64,000 nucleotides of DNA from Rhodosporidiobolus odoratus (Eukaryota; Basidiomycota; Microbotryomycetes; Sporidiobolales; Sporidiobolaceae). The notes beneath the pieces were generated by a model. The model worked only from the letters and a program-made list of their open reading frames with translations. It made no database searches and was not told where the DNA came from. Positions within the stretch are counted from its first letter, which is position 1. Each line of letters opens with the position of its first letter. Shown here piece after piece: positions 23,050 through 34,440 of this stretch. The stretch is from positions 124,001-188,000 of the forward strand of contig JAOANU010000009.1 of NCBI GenBank assembly GCA_034387635.1. The letters are read 5' to 3'. The translations under genes were made by a program, and so were the position numbers.

Positions 23050-25881
23050 CGCTCCAACGGCGTCGAGATGAAGAAGAAGACATACGGAAGGAAGGTTTGC
23101 GCCTACACAGAGATATTAGGCAGAAAATCGCAGAGTCAGCTCATTCTCTTCGTCACACTCTCAATGAAAGCGAGGGAGAGTATTCAGACATACCTGACAG
23201 TACATCGCATGTGGATCCTGCTTCCAAGTCGCCAACGCGGCCAAAATGAAGCCAATGAACAGAAGGAAAGACACCGCAAACCAAATCATGGTCCACAAGC
23301 CAGGCCTGAGGGCTGGCATGGCTTGAAAGAATAGGGAGGGACAACAGGGGTTCTGTTTGGCGAAGAAGGCGTCGTCCTGCGATTTCAAGAGCGAGAGGGA
23401 AAGTAGAAGGTTAGGAGGAAAGAATAGGTCAGAGGAAGCACAAAGGGATGACTTGCTGCGACATCCCAAAGCCTGTAGCGGGTAAGGAGTCAGTGAGGAT
23501 CATAGTCGGGGAAGAGGATGGCAGCGTACACATAGAAGCTCGACATGACGCCCATGAAAAGGACGTAGAAGCGCAGACCCCAGGCTGAAGAGGGTGAAAG
23601 AGCAAGATCAGGCTTAGAAAGGTCCCGGTAGCCCTCGAGTAGAAGAAAGCTTACCATGGTCAACAAACCTGGGTACGGACAAACGGTCAGCTGGCGCAGT
23701 ATGGGCGGCCCCCGGATGCGGCATAATCTGGAAGAACAGCTCACCAGAGCCCGACCTGTTCCAGGGAAAGAACGACGTTAGCACCGTAAGATCAGCGGGC
23801 TCTAACGGCGCGGAGAGAGCGGGGGGCTTACCATTAGTCCAACGGCAAGCAGGGTCATGATCTTAGCCGGAACCTCGACTCGCAGAAAGATTCCTATCCA
23901 ACACAAGCCTATGATCTGCGCAACAACCGAGTCAGTTCTTCGCTTCGCCGAGCGTGCAGGCTTCGGAGCTGTCTGGTACGGCAGAGACAAGCGTACAAAG
24001 CTTGCGATCTTGCTCGCCAACGTGTCGAACCCGCAGTAAGTAAGCAAACCGCCAATGAAGATACTGAAGATATAGCCCGGAGGCAGTGCGATGAAGGGTA
24101 TAGGTGCGTCGCGGTCTTCTCCGACCTATGGGTGTTGAGCTCGGTGACTGGAAATGAGGAGTGGCATAATTGGACAAAGAAAGGGGACGGACCACCATCC
24201 GAGTAAGCCCGCCGACTTTTGGGTCGATCGAGAGGACGCCAATGCGGAAGCCAAGGCATATGGTCACGAGGACGTGGCTGTGGCGGATAGGCATATGCAG
24301 AGGTAAAAAAGCGCGTTCTGGGAAGGTCAGCGGCCGGGACGCACCCGACCTCGTGCACGGCGACGGTGAAAACCTTGAAGGGATAGAGGATCTGCGAGGA
24401 ACGTGGTTGGCTTGCTCGCCCCATCCATTTCAGAGACCGGGAAGAGAATGGAAGCGTACATCGCGCAAAATGAACAGGTTCCAAGCAATGCCGATGCCAA
24501 CGATGCTGCACGACAGCCGTTGTCAGCATAGCACGCCTGGCCTTTCGGCGGTAGTAGAGGAGCAATGAGGCGTACTCTGTGGGAGAGTTCTCGTCAATTG
24601 CTTTTGTACGTCAGCACGGGAAAGGGAAATAAGCCGCACAAATCGCAATAACGTCTGTATACATCAAGGACGAAGTCATCGCGTCAGTAGAGCACCGCAA
24701 GCAGGCGGATATACAGCCTCACAAAGCGTGATAGACTGATCGTGCGTGGGTTTCAACCCCGTGAACTCCTTCTTATCCGCATCACCCGGCAAGCAGACTG
24801 TCGCAGTACTTGGCGGTGCATAGCTCTTCGTCCTTGTTTTGGTCGTCGTCGGTATAGTCGTCTTGGATGTGCTAAAGGTGGTCGTGGTCGGATAGAAAGT
24901 CTGCGGGCCCTCGGGAGAAAAGCATGAGTTGGCGGCTAAAGCACAGCATCAAGGAAAGTAATAACGCACAAGAGTGAGGTAGGAAGGACCAAGAACGGTG
25001 ACCGTATCTGCTCCCTTGTAAATCGTCTCGGTTGTCGTTCCGCCATCCACAACAGGCGATTCGCCGTAAGTCGTGTACATGGTGATGGCGGTGGGTACTT
25101 CATCGGTGCTACAGTATGAAGTTCATGTCAGCACTGGGGTCGCAAACGCAAACTCGTACCGGAAAAGAGGGAAGGGCTGCGTCAGGGTGCAAAGCTGACG
25201 AAGGAGGGCTCACTTGGTGACGTATTGCGTCACGGTGGACGTTTCCCAGCCTACAGTGCCAGAAAGTGAAATGCAGGTGCCGCCCGTGCGCACCCCGTCA
25301 GCAAGCGCACTATATCTAGAGCGGTCTCGCGAGAAGAGGGAATCGGACGCACCCTCCCACCGCTTCTCCCGCTTGTTGTCTTTGCTCGCCACATCCTCCT
25401 TCGTCCGCCTAGTCAAGGGAGCCGCAGTCGCCCTCGTCACCTCCTCAGCCCCGCTCGCAGGACTTGCCGGTTTTGACCCTCCAGCTGTTCCGCCCGCAGT
25501 AGTAGGTGTTGGTAGCGTCAACTGCGCGCTACTTTCAGACCCTGCAGCCCGATCCACAGCTCGGCGAGATGATTTTTGAGAGACAGGTGCGGCAGTGAGC
25601 GGGATGTCAGGCAGGATGGACAAAGTCGGTGTCGGCTCAGTGTCGGGAAAAGGTAGAGGGGGAGGGTCGTAGGCTTCTTGTGCTCGTCTTGCTGCAGCAT
25701 CCCGATCTCTCCACTCCGCTCTGATGCTATCCGGCGAATGCTGAAAGAGAATGTTGAGTGACGAGGCGGAGCCAGCCGATTCGAGCGACGGAAAGACAGA
25801 CGAAAGAAGGGAGGGGAAGGTGGTAGCGCTCTGGAGAGAGTTCGGCACGCTATGAAGAGCAGTCATACTGAGCATATTCAA
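23050..25881 (-). CDS. Peptidase M50B-like multi-pass membrane protein
   Basis: A many-exon minus-strand gene; the outer limits are approximate. The first exon (about 25,875-25,214) is Ser/Pro/Ala-rich. The following exons are Thr/Ser/Tyr-rich and read as a lumenal or extracellular region (YTTYGESPVVDGGTTTETIY, FYPTTTTFSTSKTTIP). The membrane part has LYPFKVFTVAVHEVG joined over an intron to HVLVTICLGFRIG. This forms the zinc-protease motif HEVGH, followed by DPKVGGLTRM, PPGYIFSIFIGGLLTYCGFDT, IGIFLRVEVPAKIMTLLAVGLM and RPGLWTMIWFAVSFLLFIGF. The order HExGH ... GG-T-RM ... PxGYxxS matches the fungal M50B-like family, distantly related to site-2 proteases. The substrate is unknown. The final exon near 23,050-23,110 is uncertain. 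Confidence 0.72.
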
Positions 25882-26098
25882 GGGCAGAGAACGCGTTTGT
25901 TTGACGAGCTACGCGCGGACAGGAGTGCTGGGAAGGTCTGTGCGAGAAAATCGAAATACGCGGAGGGTCGACGGAGATGTTCCCCGCGAGTTCGGTCGGG
26001 CCGTGACGGGCAGAGCTATACGGCGGCGTGTAGTAGTCTGGAAAGTATAGCGGAACGCGGAGGGAGAGGGGGAAGAGTGTCTATTCTCACCCATATGC

Positions 26099-27654
26099 CT
26101 ACAAATCCTTCTTTTCCTCCGCCTTCCCTCCGGCCTCCTCCTGTTGTTTCTGCTCCTTCTCTTCCGCTATGGCCGCTGTTAGTAAGCGCTCGACGAGCTT
26201 GCTCTCAGCCGTCCAGAGGTCGGCTGCCGTGGAAGGAGGAAGCGAGGCGATGGAGGGGATGCTAGAGAGACACCCAGGTGAGCGATGCGAAAACGATGCG
26301 CATTAGTGCAGGCGAAAGCCGGCACGTACCGCACTTCCTTCCCCTCGCGGTATAATGCCCCGCCTCTCACTACCATCCGCCTGATGTCTTCCTCCGCTTC
26401 CTTCTCAGCGACGCCCTCCGTACTCACGTTCTCTCCCGCAATCTTCGCACGCTTAGTCTTCCGACTCTTGCCTGCGATATCGCCGAGTAGTGCCCCAAGA
26501 ATCCCCTCTGCAGCCTCGTCTGCGCTCTTCGCGAACACCCAGATGAGCGGGTAGAGCATGATGAAAAGCAGGAGACCGAGAGGGCTGAAGTGCGGTGAAG
26601 AAGGAGAGGCGCGCAGAAGATGGAATAGGGTCGAGCGGGTCAATCCTGGGCAGACAGACAAGGCGAGGATGGGGGTTGTTTGCGGGAGAGCGTCGGCGGG
26701 TGCGGGCGCAGATGAGTCGGCAGATTCGGGCGTCGGGGCGACTCGCCGCTGGAATTCCTCCCATACTAGTACGCTGGCAGCCGCAACTTTGCCCATCGCG
26801 ACCCAGGGTGCGCGTGCCGGAAAAGGCGATGTCGAGCCGTTGTATTCGAGAGGTGTGGCTGAAAGGGAGTTGGGAGGGATGGCGGAGTAAAAGGGGTTGA
26901 CGGTGTTGAGAACGCGGATCGGAGAGGTAGAGGTCGCAGCAGACCGGAGCAAGGTTGGGAGAAGGAGCTGGACCAGTGCGTGACGACCTGTAAGGCGAGA
27001 GAAGCGGTACTGTTCCACTTCTTCTCCTCCAGCTTGAGCTGCCACTTGAGCCTGTACCCCGTATGACAAAGCCTCGTCACTGCCTGCTCCTTCTCCATCG
27101 CAGAAAATGATCCCCTCAACCCTGGCTTCCAGGTCCTGCATCATTCCGCCTCGTGCATCTCGCTGCCACTGAGTTACAAACTTGCGGATCGACGCCAAAG
27201 ACGACAGGTCGCATTCTTCGGCGTACAAGCGCTCGTTCTCGGCGGTTGAACGAAGGAGGAGGAGGAGTTGGACAATGTGAGGCGCGAGCGGGTCGGGGTG
27301 CAAGGCGATAACTTGGGCGCCGCGTAAGGCGAGAGCGGAGAAAATTGAGATGCCGGTGCTCGAGAAGCCGCCCTGTAGGCAAAGACAGATGAGCTCCGAC
27401 GGTGGTCGACGTCGCAACTCGGAGAATTGCCGACCGTGATCAAACCGCCCTTCAGGACAGGCTTCAGCAGAGGGACAGCGTACCACGAGGATGAACGTCT
27501 TTCCCGCGAGCTCGCCCTCCTGCGCTGGTGGGCTCCTGTAGCCTGCCGACCATTTCCTCGCCGCCAGAACCGCTGCCACAATCCCTCCCCATTTCACGAC
27601 TCTGGTGAAGCCGTCGGAGCCACTAAGTGTTGAGGCGGCGCTTGGAAGGGGCAT
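26099..27654 (-). CDS. SDR-family membrane-anchored oxidoreductase, Pbr1-like (458 aa)
   Basis: Exons, minus strand: 27654..27484, 27372..26330, 26261..26099; phases close to 1,377 nt. The N-terminus has a hydrophobic helix (VVKWGGIVAAVLAARKW), then GKTFILV joined by splicing to GGFSSTGISIFSALALRGAQV, a Rossmann-type Gly-rich nucleotide-binding loop. Later short-chain-dehydrogenase-like features are RLTGRHALVQLLLPTLL, RVLNTVNPFYS and LALSVCPGLTRSTL. A second hydrophobic segment (LGLLLFIMLYPLIWVF) and a Glu/Lys-rich end follow. This layout resembles the essential fungal SDR protein Pbr1 (YNL181W). The usual YxxxK pair is not obvious, so catalysis is not assured. Its start codon is only 119 bp from the outer edge of the left inverted-repeat arm, so its promoter lies within the repeat. 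Confidence 0.68.
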
Positions 27655-28070
27655 TTTGAGTTGAGCGAGGCGTACGCAGCGATTAGGACAGATCGACGAT
27701 AGCTGGAGGAGCAGACAGCGATGGAACTGAAGGTGCGAGTATCGTCTGCTACTGAGAATACTACCTTGCAATGTGCCACTGAGCACCGTGCAAGCTGTTC
27801 CTGAGCCTCTGGCGTCAGGGAGGGCCTGTCAACAGAGCAACGAAGGTCCTTGTCCGGGCAAATCTTGCCTCTTCTGTGTGTGAAAGGGAGCGGAAAAGTT
27901 GAGACTGTCAAGGGGCGTTTTATGAGGGAAAAACAAGCACCGAAAGTTCAGCCAGGATAGATTTGAATCACGTCCATGGTTATTGGGGGCTTGATGATGA
28001 AAATCACGGGAGACAAGGCAAGAAAGCAAAGTTGCATTGTATCAGACTAAACCAAGTAGGCTTGCAAGCT

Positions 28071-28150
28071 GTCTTGGTAGTATAGTGGCTAGTACATCAC
28101 ATTGTGGCTCTTGAGCTGTGAAAACCCGTGTTCAATTCACGGCCAGGACA
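28071..28150 (+). tRNA. tRNA-His (GUG), left-arm copy, 8-nt intron
   Basis: The acceptor stem GTCTTGG pairs with CCAGGAC, followed by discriminator A, the usual tRNA-His end. The anticodon stem TCACA/TGTGA encloses TTGTGG, an 8-nt intron (CTCTTGAG) and C. The T arm is CCGTG-TTCAATT-CACGG. A TTTT terminator lies about 9 bp downstream. No clear TATA box stands at -30. The identical copy is in the right arm. Confidence 0.93.
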
Positions 28151-28513
28151 AGGTTCTTCTTTTGCTTTCCGCACCATGACAGGTGCCCTGAGCTGGTTCA
28201 GAACTGCTTCACTTTTTATCACCTACTCAGCCTGTGGTCCAACTGTCAGCTGTCGTGAGTGTATCAAGCTTCCTTGGGTGGGGGCATCTGCAGCTGTCAC
28301 ATGGACATGTGTACCTATCCCTTCTTGACTTCCAGAGTTTGGAGTCTTCATGGCAGCCAGTGCTATGGGACCAATGTGCTGCCTTACATGCAGAGTCCGG
28401 CCAGGACAGATGAATGGGCAACAAAAACCCCTGTTCCCGTTTTGTACCGTGCAATTGTCTGCTGCAGTTGACGACTGTTTTACGCTGCCGAAACCTGGGG
28501 CGGCAAAAGGTAA

Positions 28514-28609
28514 TGACCACGCTGGGGCTCGAACCCAGAGTCTCCTGATTTTACTGGGTACTCGTAAAGCACTTCGTAGTCAGACGCCTTGCCATTGGGC
28601 CACGCAGCC
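28514..28609 (-). tRNA. tRNA-Arg (ACG), left-arm copy, 24-nt intron
   Basis: On the minus strand the acceptor GGCTGCG pairs with CGTGGTC (three G-U pairs). The D arm reads TGGCCCAATGG and the anticodon loop CTACGA. A 24-nt intron follows the base 3' of the anticodon, and the T arm is CTGGG-TTCGAGC-CCCAG. TTTT follows. The body closely resembles fungal tRNA-Arg(ACG). It is mirrored in the right arm. Confidence 0.93.
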
Positions 28610-29862
28610 TTTGATGTTAGCGGTGTCGTTACTTACGTACATGAAGCCGCTGGCTTTTGTAGCCATTCTTGTTGCTGTGACTGGAGGTAACTCAGTTTTG
28701 ACCACCTGCTGTGACATGTAGGCATCAAGGCTTTAACTGATACCAGCTATTACTCCAGATCTTCCACACAAATGGTTGGGAGGTGTGCCATAAACGCTGG
28801 CAACATCAGCTCAAGCTCTCTACAGTACCTCCAACCCCTCTACCTGCAATGGCAGCTCTCCTACCTTTCTTCACCTTTCTTCTTTACTACCTTTCTCCCA
28901 TCCCACCTGCTACAGCTTGGCATGGATCTGTTGCTCAGAGTTCAGCACGCCTCTGGGCTGCACATGCACACACCAGAGACAGTATGGGTTTGTGGCCTAG
29001 CTGTGTGTTCTCTGAGATTGCTCGGACAGCCCATTCAATGTTCAGCCTACACTGCAAAGTGGTGCAGGTACACTTCACATGCCTCTAGTGCTTGCATCAG
29101 TTGCTGCACAGGGTTCCCATTGGAGATCATGCGGTCATTGCACCGCTCAGGTGGGGATGGCGGAGAGGACCGAAAGCACAGCAGATAAATCCGTTACAAA
29201 GCAGCTGTCTGCAGGTATGGGCAAGTTGGCACCCGTGCACCCTAGCATGAACGGTCACTCCCGCCCTATGAAAATGCAGAAGAAGCGGATCATCATAGCT
29301 TGTCTCTGGTGGACCTTCTCAAACTGCTTTTTGTGTTTGCCTCCTCTTCTGCCTGTGTTCCAGGTACAGTGGTACTAGCTTCCAAAGCACAGCACTTCTA
29401 GATCTGTGGTGCTCAGCTCCTAGCCTGTGACCACACAGGCGCGAAAGAAGGCTGAGGAAGTAAGGCTTCAGAGGTCCATCTTTGGGGGTCAATCCAGCAA
29501 ACCCTTCCCTTGCTCTCTGTCTCTTTCCACTAACAGCCAAGGAGCCACTCTCGCAACCATCTTACTGATCCACCAACACAGTGAAACCCGGCTGGCTCAC
29601 TTGCTTAGCACTTCTATGCTTTGCAGAGGTTTTTTCCTGGCTCTCTCGTCGCAAGCACCCTGCTATCTTTCTGTCCTTTTTGTCCCTCTTGGGCCAGGGC
29701 ACTCTGGAAACTCCATCGCCCCTGTAGGACTATTCTTGCCATGATGTCAGTTGCTGTGTGACTCAGTGTGGCTTTCACGCAGCCAAAGGGCTCTTTGTTG
29801 CATGCAGCACAAGGAATCCTGATCAAAGGCAGCTGGGTTCAGCAGGAACAAAGGACCAGATG

Positions 29863-30292
29863 TCAGAGAGCTGTCAATCCTGTATTGTGATTGATGTAAA
29901 GCAAGGGTGGTGCTGAAGTTGTGAGGTGTTGACATTGTAGCAAGGGCTCGTACTGTGAGCAACACTGGGACGTGATGAGGACACCCTTCTTGTTGTGCGT
30001 AGGGCCATTGGTGACGAGCGAAGGAGGGTTGTACTGCACCCAGAACTCCGACTTCGAGCGGGCATGAGCCGCCCGACAGCCAGCTAAACAAGCCAAAATC
30101 AGCTCAGCTTGATGAAGAAGAGAGAGAATGTGGCGCACCTAGTTGTTCTTCATCGCCGCCGACAATGGTGCGAGAGTGAGAAGGTTTCCCTTTCTTGGCG
30201 GCAGGGGCACACGTGGGTGAAGAGGAGCTGTCGCTGGTGTTGGAGAAGATGGAGGAGTTTGAGGAGGTACGTTTGTAGGGGCTGCAAGCCAT
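29863..30292 (-). CDS. Small spliced ORF of unknown function, left-arm copy (124 aa)
   Basis: Exons, minus strand: 30292..30139 and 30083..29863, with a 55-nt GTGCGC...TTTAG intron; 375 nt close exactly. The product starts MACSPYKRTSSNSS, is Ser/Thr-rich, then basic (AAKKGKPSHSR), and after the splice reads RSKSEFWVQYNPPS. The Trp/Phe-containing stretch vaguely recalls BED-type or transposase-linked DNA-binding regions, but I cannot assign a family. The segment is GC-richer than the rest of the arm and has a good intron, so it may be a captured or decaying gene fragment. The same reading frame is intact in the right-arm copy. Confidence 0.4.
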
Positions 30293-31134
30293 ATTGAAAA
30301 AGGATGAGGGCAGAAGAGAGGTGTGAGAGAGGGTGAAGAAAGAAAGAGAAAGAGGTTGCTGGTCTACATTGAGGCGGCAGCGCCCTGACGCGTGTATGCG
30401 GGTGTTCTCTGCCTCTATCACATCGAGCCCACGGCTGGAGTACGAGGCAAACGCGAGGCGAGGAGAAGAAGTTAACTCGGAACCATATTCAGGGCGAAAA
30501 TCGTTTTCTTTCCTCTTCCTCGTTGCAATTGTCGCGTAGGTGCGCATACAGTCCGTCCGGAGACGGGCGTAAAGTAGGTACATGTGCTTCTGTGAACGTA
30601 CGAGCACAAAATTCTTGTTCTTTTCTGGTTTCAGGGAATTGAGACCTACCATGTATACAGGTGTCTGCAACCGGGTTTTGCGTACCACCTACGCCTTTAC
30701 CATCTAATGAGGTCTATGCTGGCAACTGGTATGCCTTTGATGCCCTGAGGTGCCAGTGAAAGAAGAAGACTGCCAAGGATTCTTTTCTTTTCATGCAGAT
30801 GTGCTGTGTGATCCTCTGAGAGCCGGGGGATCGGAGAGCATTGCATGTCCAGGGCCTGACCACACGGCAGCGTACCCACATTGGCAGAGCGCAGCAGAAG
30901 AAGACAACAAGGGATGGGTCCAGTTTGGGAAGGTCAACATGCCCGCCTCCTCTCGTGGCTGAACCGGCTTCCTTTATTGAGTTCCGCGGCTTCCCACCTT
31001 GTCAAATCGTCACTCTAGGCCCGCATACACCCTGCAAACAGCGTGCAGAGGCTTACAAAGAGCAGGAGATGTTCTGCTTCAGAGCAGAGAGCCGGAAAAC
31101 TGTCGGAGATCTACCAAATCCCACCGGGATCCAG

Positions 31135-31194
31135 ACCGGGGACCGGGAACCTGACCCCCCGGTCTTAAACGGGGGTCGGGCCCCGGTCCCCGGT
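31135..31194. repeat. GC-rich hairpin, left-arm copy
   Basis: A 13-bp perfect inverted pair (ACCGGGGACCGGG with CCCGGTCCCCGGT, outer ends 31,135 and 31,194), with a second inner pair built on GACCCCC/GGGGGTC around an AT-containing loop. It stands out in an otherwise AT-richer arm. It could form a long hairpin in single-stranded DNA or RNA. It is mirrored in the right arm. Confidence 0.85.
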
Positions 31195-31562
31195 TTCTCC
31201 CCGACTCGACCGGCTGACATACTCTAGCTGTTGTGGCTTTGGTCAAGGGTGATGCGCGAGGCCATGGCTATCTTTGTGACATGCTCTACTTGCTCAGCAC
31301 ATTGCCGCTTGTTGCACGGTACAGATAGTCAGGTCTGGCTATAGTGTACGGACAGACCCTCTGGAAGCAGCTAGTTGCGGCAGACTCCTTATGCCAGGCT
31401 TGTGCTGCCCACGCAGATCACTGTCAGACAGGCTGAACATCATTATGCTCAGTAATTTGACGGTGCACACTGTCACTGTTGCAGGAGGTCACGAAGTATA
31501 GACCTTTCCTAAAAGCATGCAGCTATTTCCAAGATACAGAAAGCTCTGCTAGCAAAAGAATC

Positions 31563-31649
31563 TGGAGAACCAGGGAGTCGAACCCTGCGCCTCTCGCACA
31601 CTTGCTAAGAAGGTGCTAAGCGAGCGCTCTACCGATGAGCTAGATCCCC
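31563..31649 (-). tRNA. tRNA-Ala (AGC), left-arm copy, 15-nt intron
   Basis: On the minus strand the acceptor GGGGATC pairs with GTTCTCC, including G3:U70, the identity element of tRNA-Ala; position 6 is a T-T mismatch. The anticodon stem CTCGC/GCGAG encloses TTAGCA and a 15-nt intron. The T arm is CAGGG-TTCGACT-CCCTG. TTTT follows within 10 bp. It is mirrored in the right arm. Confidence 0.94.
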
Positions 31650-32099
31650 ATTCGATGTTAGCCGTGAACACAGTGTAGTAACTATAAAGTACTCTTGGTG
31701 AACCTGGAGGTCTAGGCTGATACTGGTCACTGCCACATCACACAGCGGCCTCACCCTCAACTGCAAGCTTTGCGCATACATGAGGTGCTGTGTGTCATGC
31801 AATGGCTAGATTAGGGTATCTGCCTCACCCAAGTCTGCAAGCATCTGACAAGCTCAAGCACCACAACTCGATCACAAGGCTTTCAGAGAGCACATTGCCA
31901 TGCCGCTCCCAGCAACAACTGTATTGCAGGTTGCTAGATGAGCATCAGGAGCAAAAGAGCAAGGCAATTGCTGACGAGGCTCAGGACCAAGTCCAATTCT
32001 TTGAGCTGTCTGCTTGCACCTATCAGCCTCGGGCCAAGCTCTGTTCCGTCTCTCCGGATAAATCATAAGCGTTACAATTGCCCTCAAAGGCAAAAACAA

Positions 32100-32194
32100 T
32101 GATGTCTGTGAGATTCGAACTCACGCCCTTTCGGACTAGCGAACCCTGTGCAAGAGCCTTAAGCTAGCGCCTTAGACCGCTCGGCCAAAACACC
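32100..32194 (-). tRNA. tRNA-Leu (AAG), left-arm copy, 15-nt intron
   Basis: On the minus strand the acceptor GGTGTTT pairs with AGACATC, discriminator A. The anticodon stem CTAGC/GCTAG encloses TTAAGG plus a 15-nt intron. A long variable arm (TCCGAAAGGGC) marks it as class II, as expected for Leu. The T arm is GTGAG-TTCGAAT-CTCAC. A T5 terminator follows. A TATA-like box lies 25-33 bp upstream. Confidence 0.95.
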
Positions 32195-32218
32195 GTCTTG
32201 TTATCGAGCGGAGTCTGA

Positions 32219-32227
32219 ATAAATATA
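32219..32227 (-). promoter_or_regulatory. TATA-like box of tRNA-Leu (left arm)
   Basis: TATATTTAT on the minus strand, at about -33 to -25 from the tRNA 5' end. The spacing is that of TBP/TFIIIB binding on Pol III genes that use an upstream TATA box, as in S. pombe. Inferred from position and sequence. Confidence 0.6.
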
Positions 32228-34440
32228 ACCATCACAACCCAAACACCCCTGACAAGTGGCTGTGGGGTGGTTGAATGACTTGCCGTACTTGGCTAGCATC
32301 AGGTACAACTTGGTTGAAGGAACTCATCGAGCAGAGAAGACATATCTGGCTCATCAAGCACAACTCACTCCCCTGTGAGCTAAGTCTTGTTTCCTTTTTT
32401 TCCATCCTCATTTCATTCTCCTTGCCAAACAACCTCCCTATCTACTCAGCATCTGCGCTCACTCTTCCCTCCAGGGACAGTAAATTGAGGGTTGTCCTCA
32501 GGCTAACATCCAGGGAAGTGGGGGAGGGCAGTGCTAAAACGCCAGGCTGGAACAGCAGCAGAGAGCGGACGTTACAAGTCATCACATCCATCTACTCCGT
32601 CTCGCCTTATGTATCCAAATTGAGAAGGCTAGGGTGGTCTGCTTCTGCAAGAGAGGAAAAGAGTTCAAGTTATAACGTTCATGGAGTACAGAAGGGGGAC
32701 TTAGCAGCCACAGGTAATTTGAGTGGAAGAGAAAGGTAGGCACAAATCCTTACAGGTACCCTTTCCAGTGTGCCCCAAGCAGCATACCGTACAAATCTAG
32801 TACCTCGCACCAACTTGTCAGCATGGGACAATGTACTAATACAAGAGGGCAGACTGTGTATCTCTAGCAGCCCATCATTGTCAGGGATATGTCAAAGCTG
32901 ATAGACACCAATGTAACAGTGCCATGCATCCAAACACTCGGGCATACACTACAGAACAATGAAGGACTTTGACTGCGTGCACAGCCAGGAAATGAGGTGT
33001 GATTCAAGCTATTCTTGAAAATGGGGTACTTCGTCATGTACTGTGGCTTCAGCTGCACAGGAAATAGAGCATACTTGCAGGCAAGCAAGACAGCCTCGCT
33101 ATGCAAACAAGGACAGCTTCTAAAGACGGATGCAGCCACAGACATGATCACTACATGCAAAATCCGTAAAGGCAGGTAAAGCACACACCAATCCTTTCAC
33201 AGCTCAAAGCAGATGTAGAAACTTCCATATGCACCCTTAGCGAGAGCATTGAGTTGAGCAAAAGAGGCAGAGGCGATGAGGCAGAGGATGTCCTCCATTC
33301 TTGGCACAGAAGAGCAAACTTTTTTACAGGCTTCTAAGAGTGTGTCTGCTGCAATCACGAACTCTACACTATGCTACGTCGGCGGGCCAACTTCAACAAT
33401 AACGTTGGCTCTGTAAGATGCCACATCTTGAGAAAACAGCTCCCTTTGCACAGCAAGAAAAAGACATCATCATCAGCACTCTTGCCAGTCACTTTATTGC
33501 TAGGACTCGTGCTAGTACATGCTAGGCGAGATAAGATTTCTAGGTTGGCTTAAGAGTAGTAGGCAGACGGAATTGGCTTGCTTATTGGAGGAGCGCCCTC
33601 GCTCAACGACCTGTATATTCGAAAGACCCGTCAAGACGCAAGGTCAATTTCAGGCAGACTTTCTTGCTGCGGCGGGTACACTTGCTAGGCTTGACTAGAC
33701 AGCTAAGGGTCACCAGCAAACGAAATGAAGACCTCGTGCACTGCGGATCGTTGCCCATACAATACGGAAGACGAGGCAATTCCAGAGCAAAGCTTGAATT
33801 GCAAGAATCAGAGGAGAAGATGATGCAGGAGCGAGGGAGAGGACTTGAGGGGGGGCATCGGGATGGCACAACTTGTCCAATTGAGAAGTCGACCTGCAAG
33901 CCAACCTCCACCGATTTTGTCTCTCTCTCTTTTTATTCTTCACTCTGCTCATGCTTGGTGGGCGGCGTCTTGCCAACTCAATTACCAGCTGCACCTCTCA
34001 GCATTGACTGCAAGTCCCTCTCTGCCATGTCCTGATTCAGCGCCGTGCGAGGTCCAGCGTCGGGTAGTCACTGACTTTGCTTGGGGTGCCATAGAGCAGC
34101 GCAGCCCTCGCTGTTTCATTAGTCCTTGTTGGTCATACAGGCAACGTGCTCATCGTTACAAGATATGTGGCATTGCCCGGTTCCAGTGCATGGTCTCGTC
34201 TCTCATCCTTGTATGTAATGCAAGGTCATTAGGGCCGTATGGCTCAATCATGGAACGCGGCACTGACTTACCTCGCCTGGTTGGCCGTAACGCTTCCGCC
34301 TACAGCAGTAAATCACGCAACATTGCAACTCACCTCTCTGCTCCTGATAGCCCACAGACTTGCTACTCGACGCTTGTGTGTCATCTTGTGGTCTTTGTTC
34401 TCCGTGCTGTACATACCTCCTTCTCTATGCTTATCCACGC

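Larger units (their letters stand above)
27773..32447 (+). repeat. Left arm of 4,675-bp inverted repeat
   Basis: Base x here matches the complement of base 68,634 minus x on the right arm. Sharp edges can be read: outside 27,773 and inside 32,447 the similarity stops at once. Comparison of matching stretches shows near identity, with only a few substitutions (for example at 29,734, 30,445 and 30,811) and 1-bp indels near 30,433 and 31,205. It carries tRNA-His, tRNA-Arg, tRNA-Ala and tRNA-Leu, a small spliced ORF and a GC-rich hairpin. The rest (28,610-29,862, 30,293-31,130 and 31,650-32,099) shows only short unconvincing ORFs. Its outer edge lies just upstream of the SDR gene. Confidence 0.98.

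Noticed and set aside
28350..29188. ORFs of 100-140 codons within the arms
   Set aside because: They overlap in several frames, show no domain, and their conservation between arms only reflects the identical DNA.
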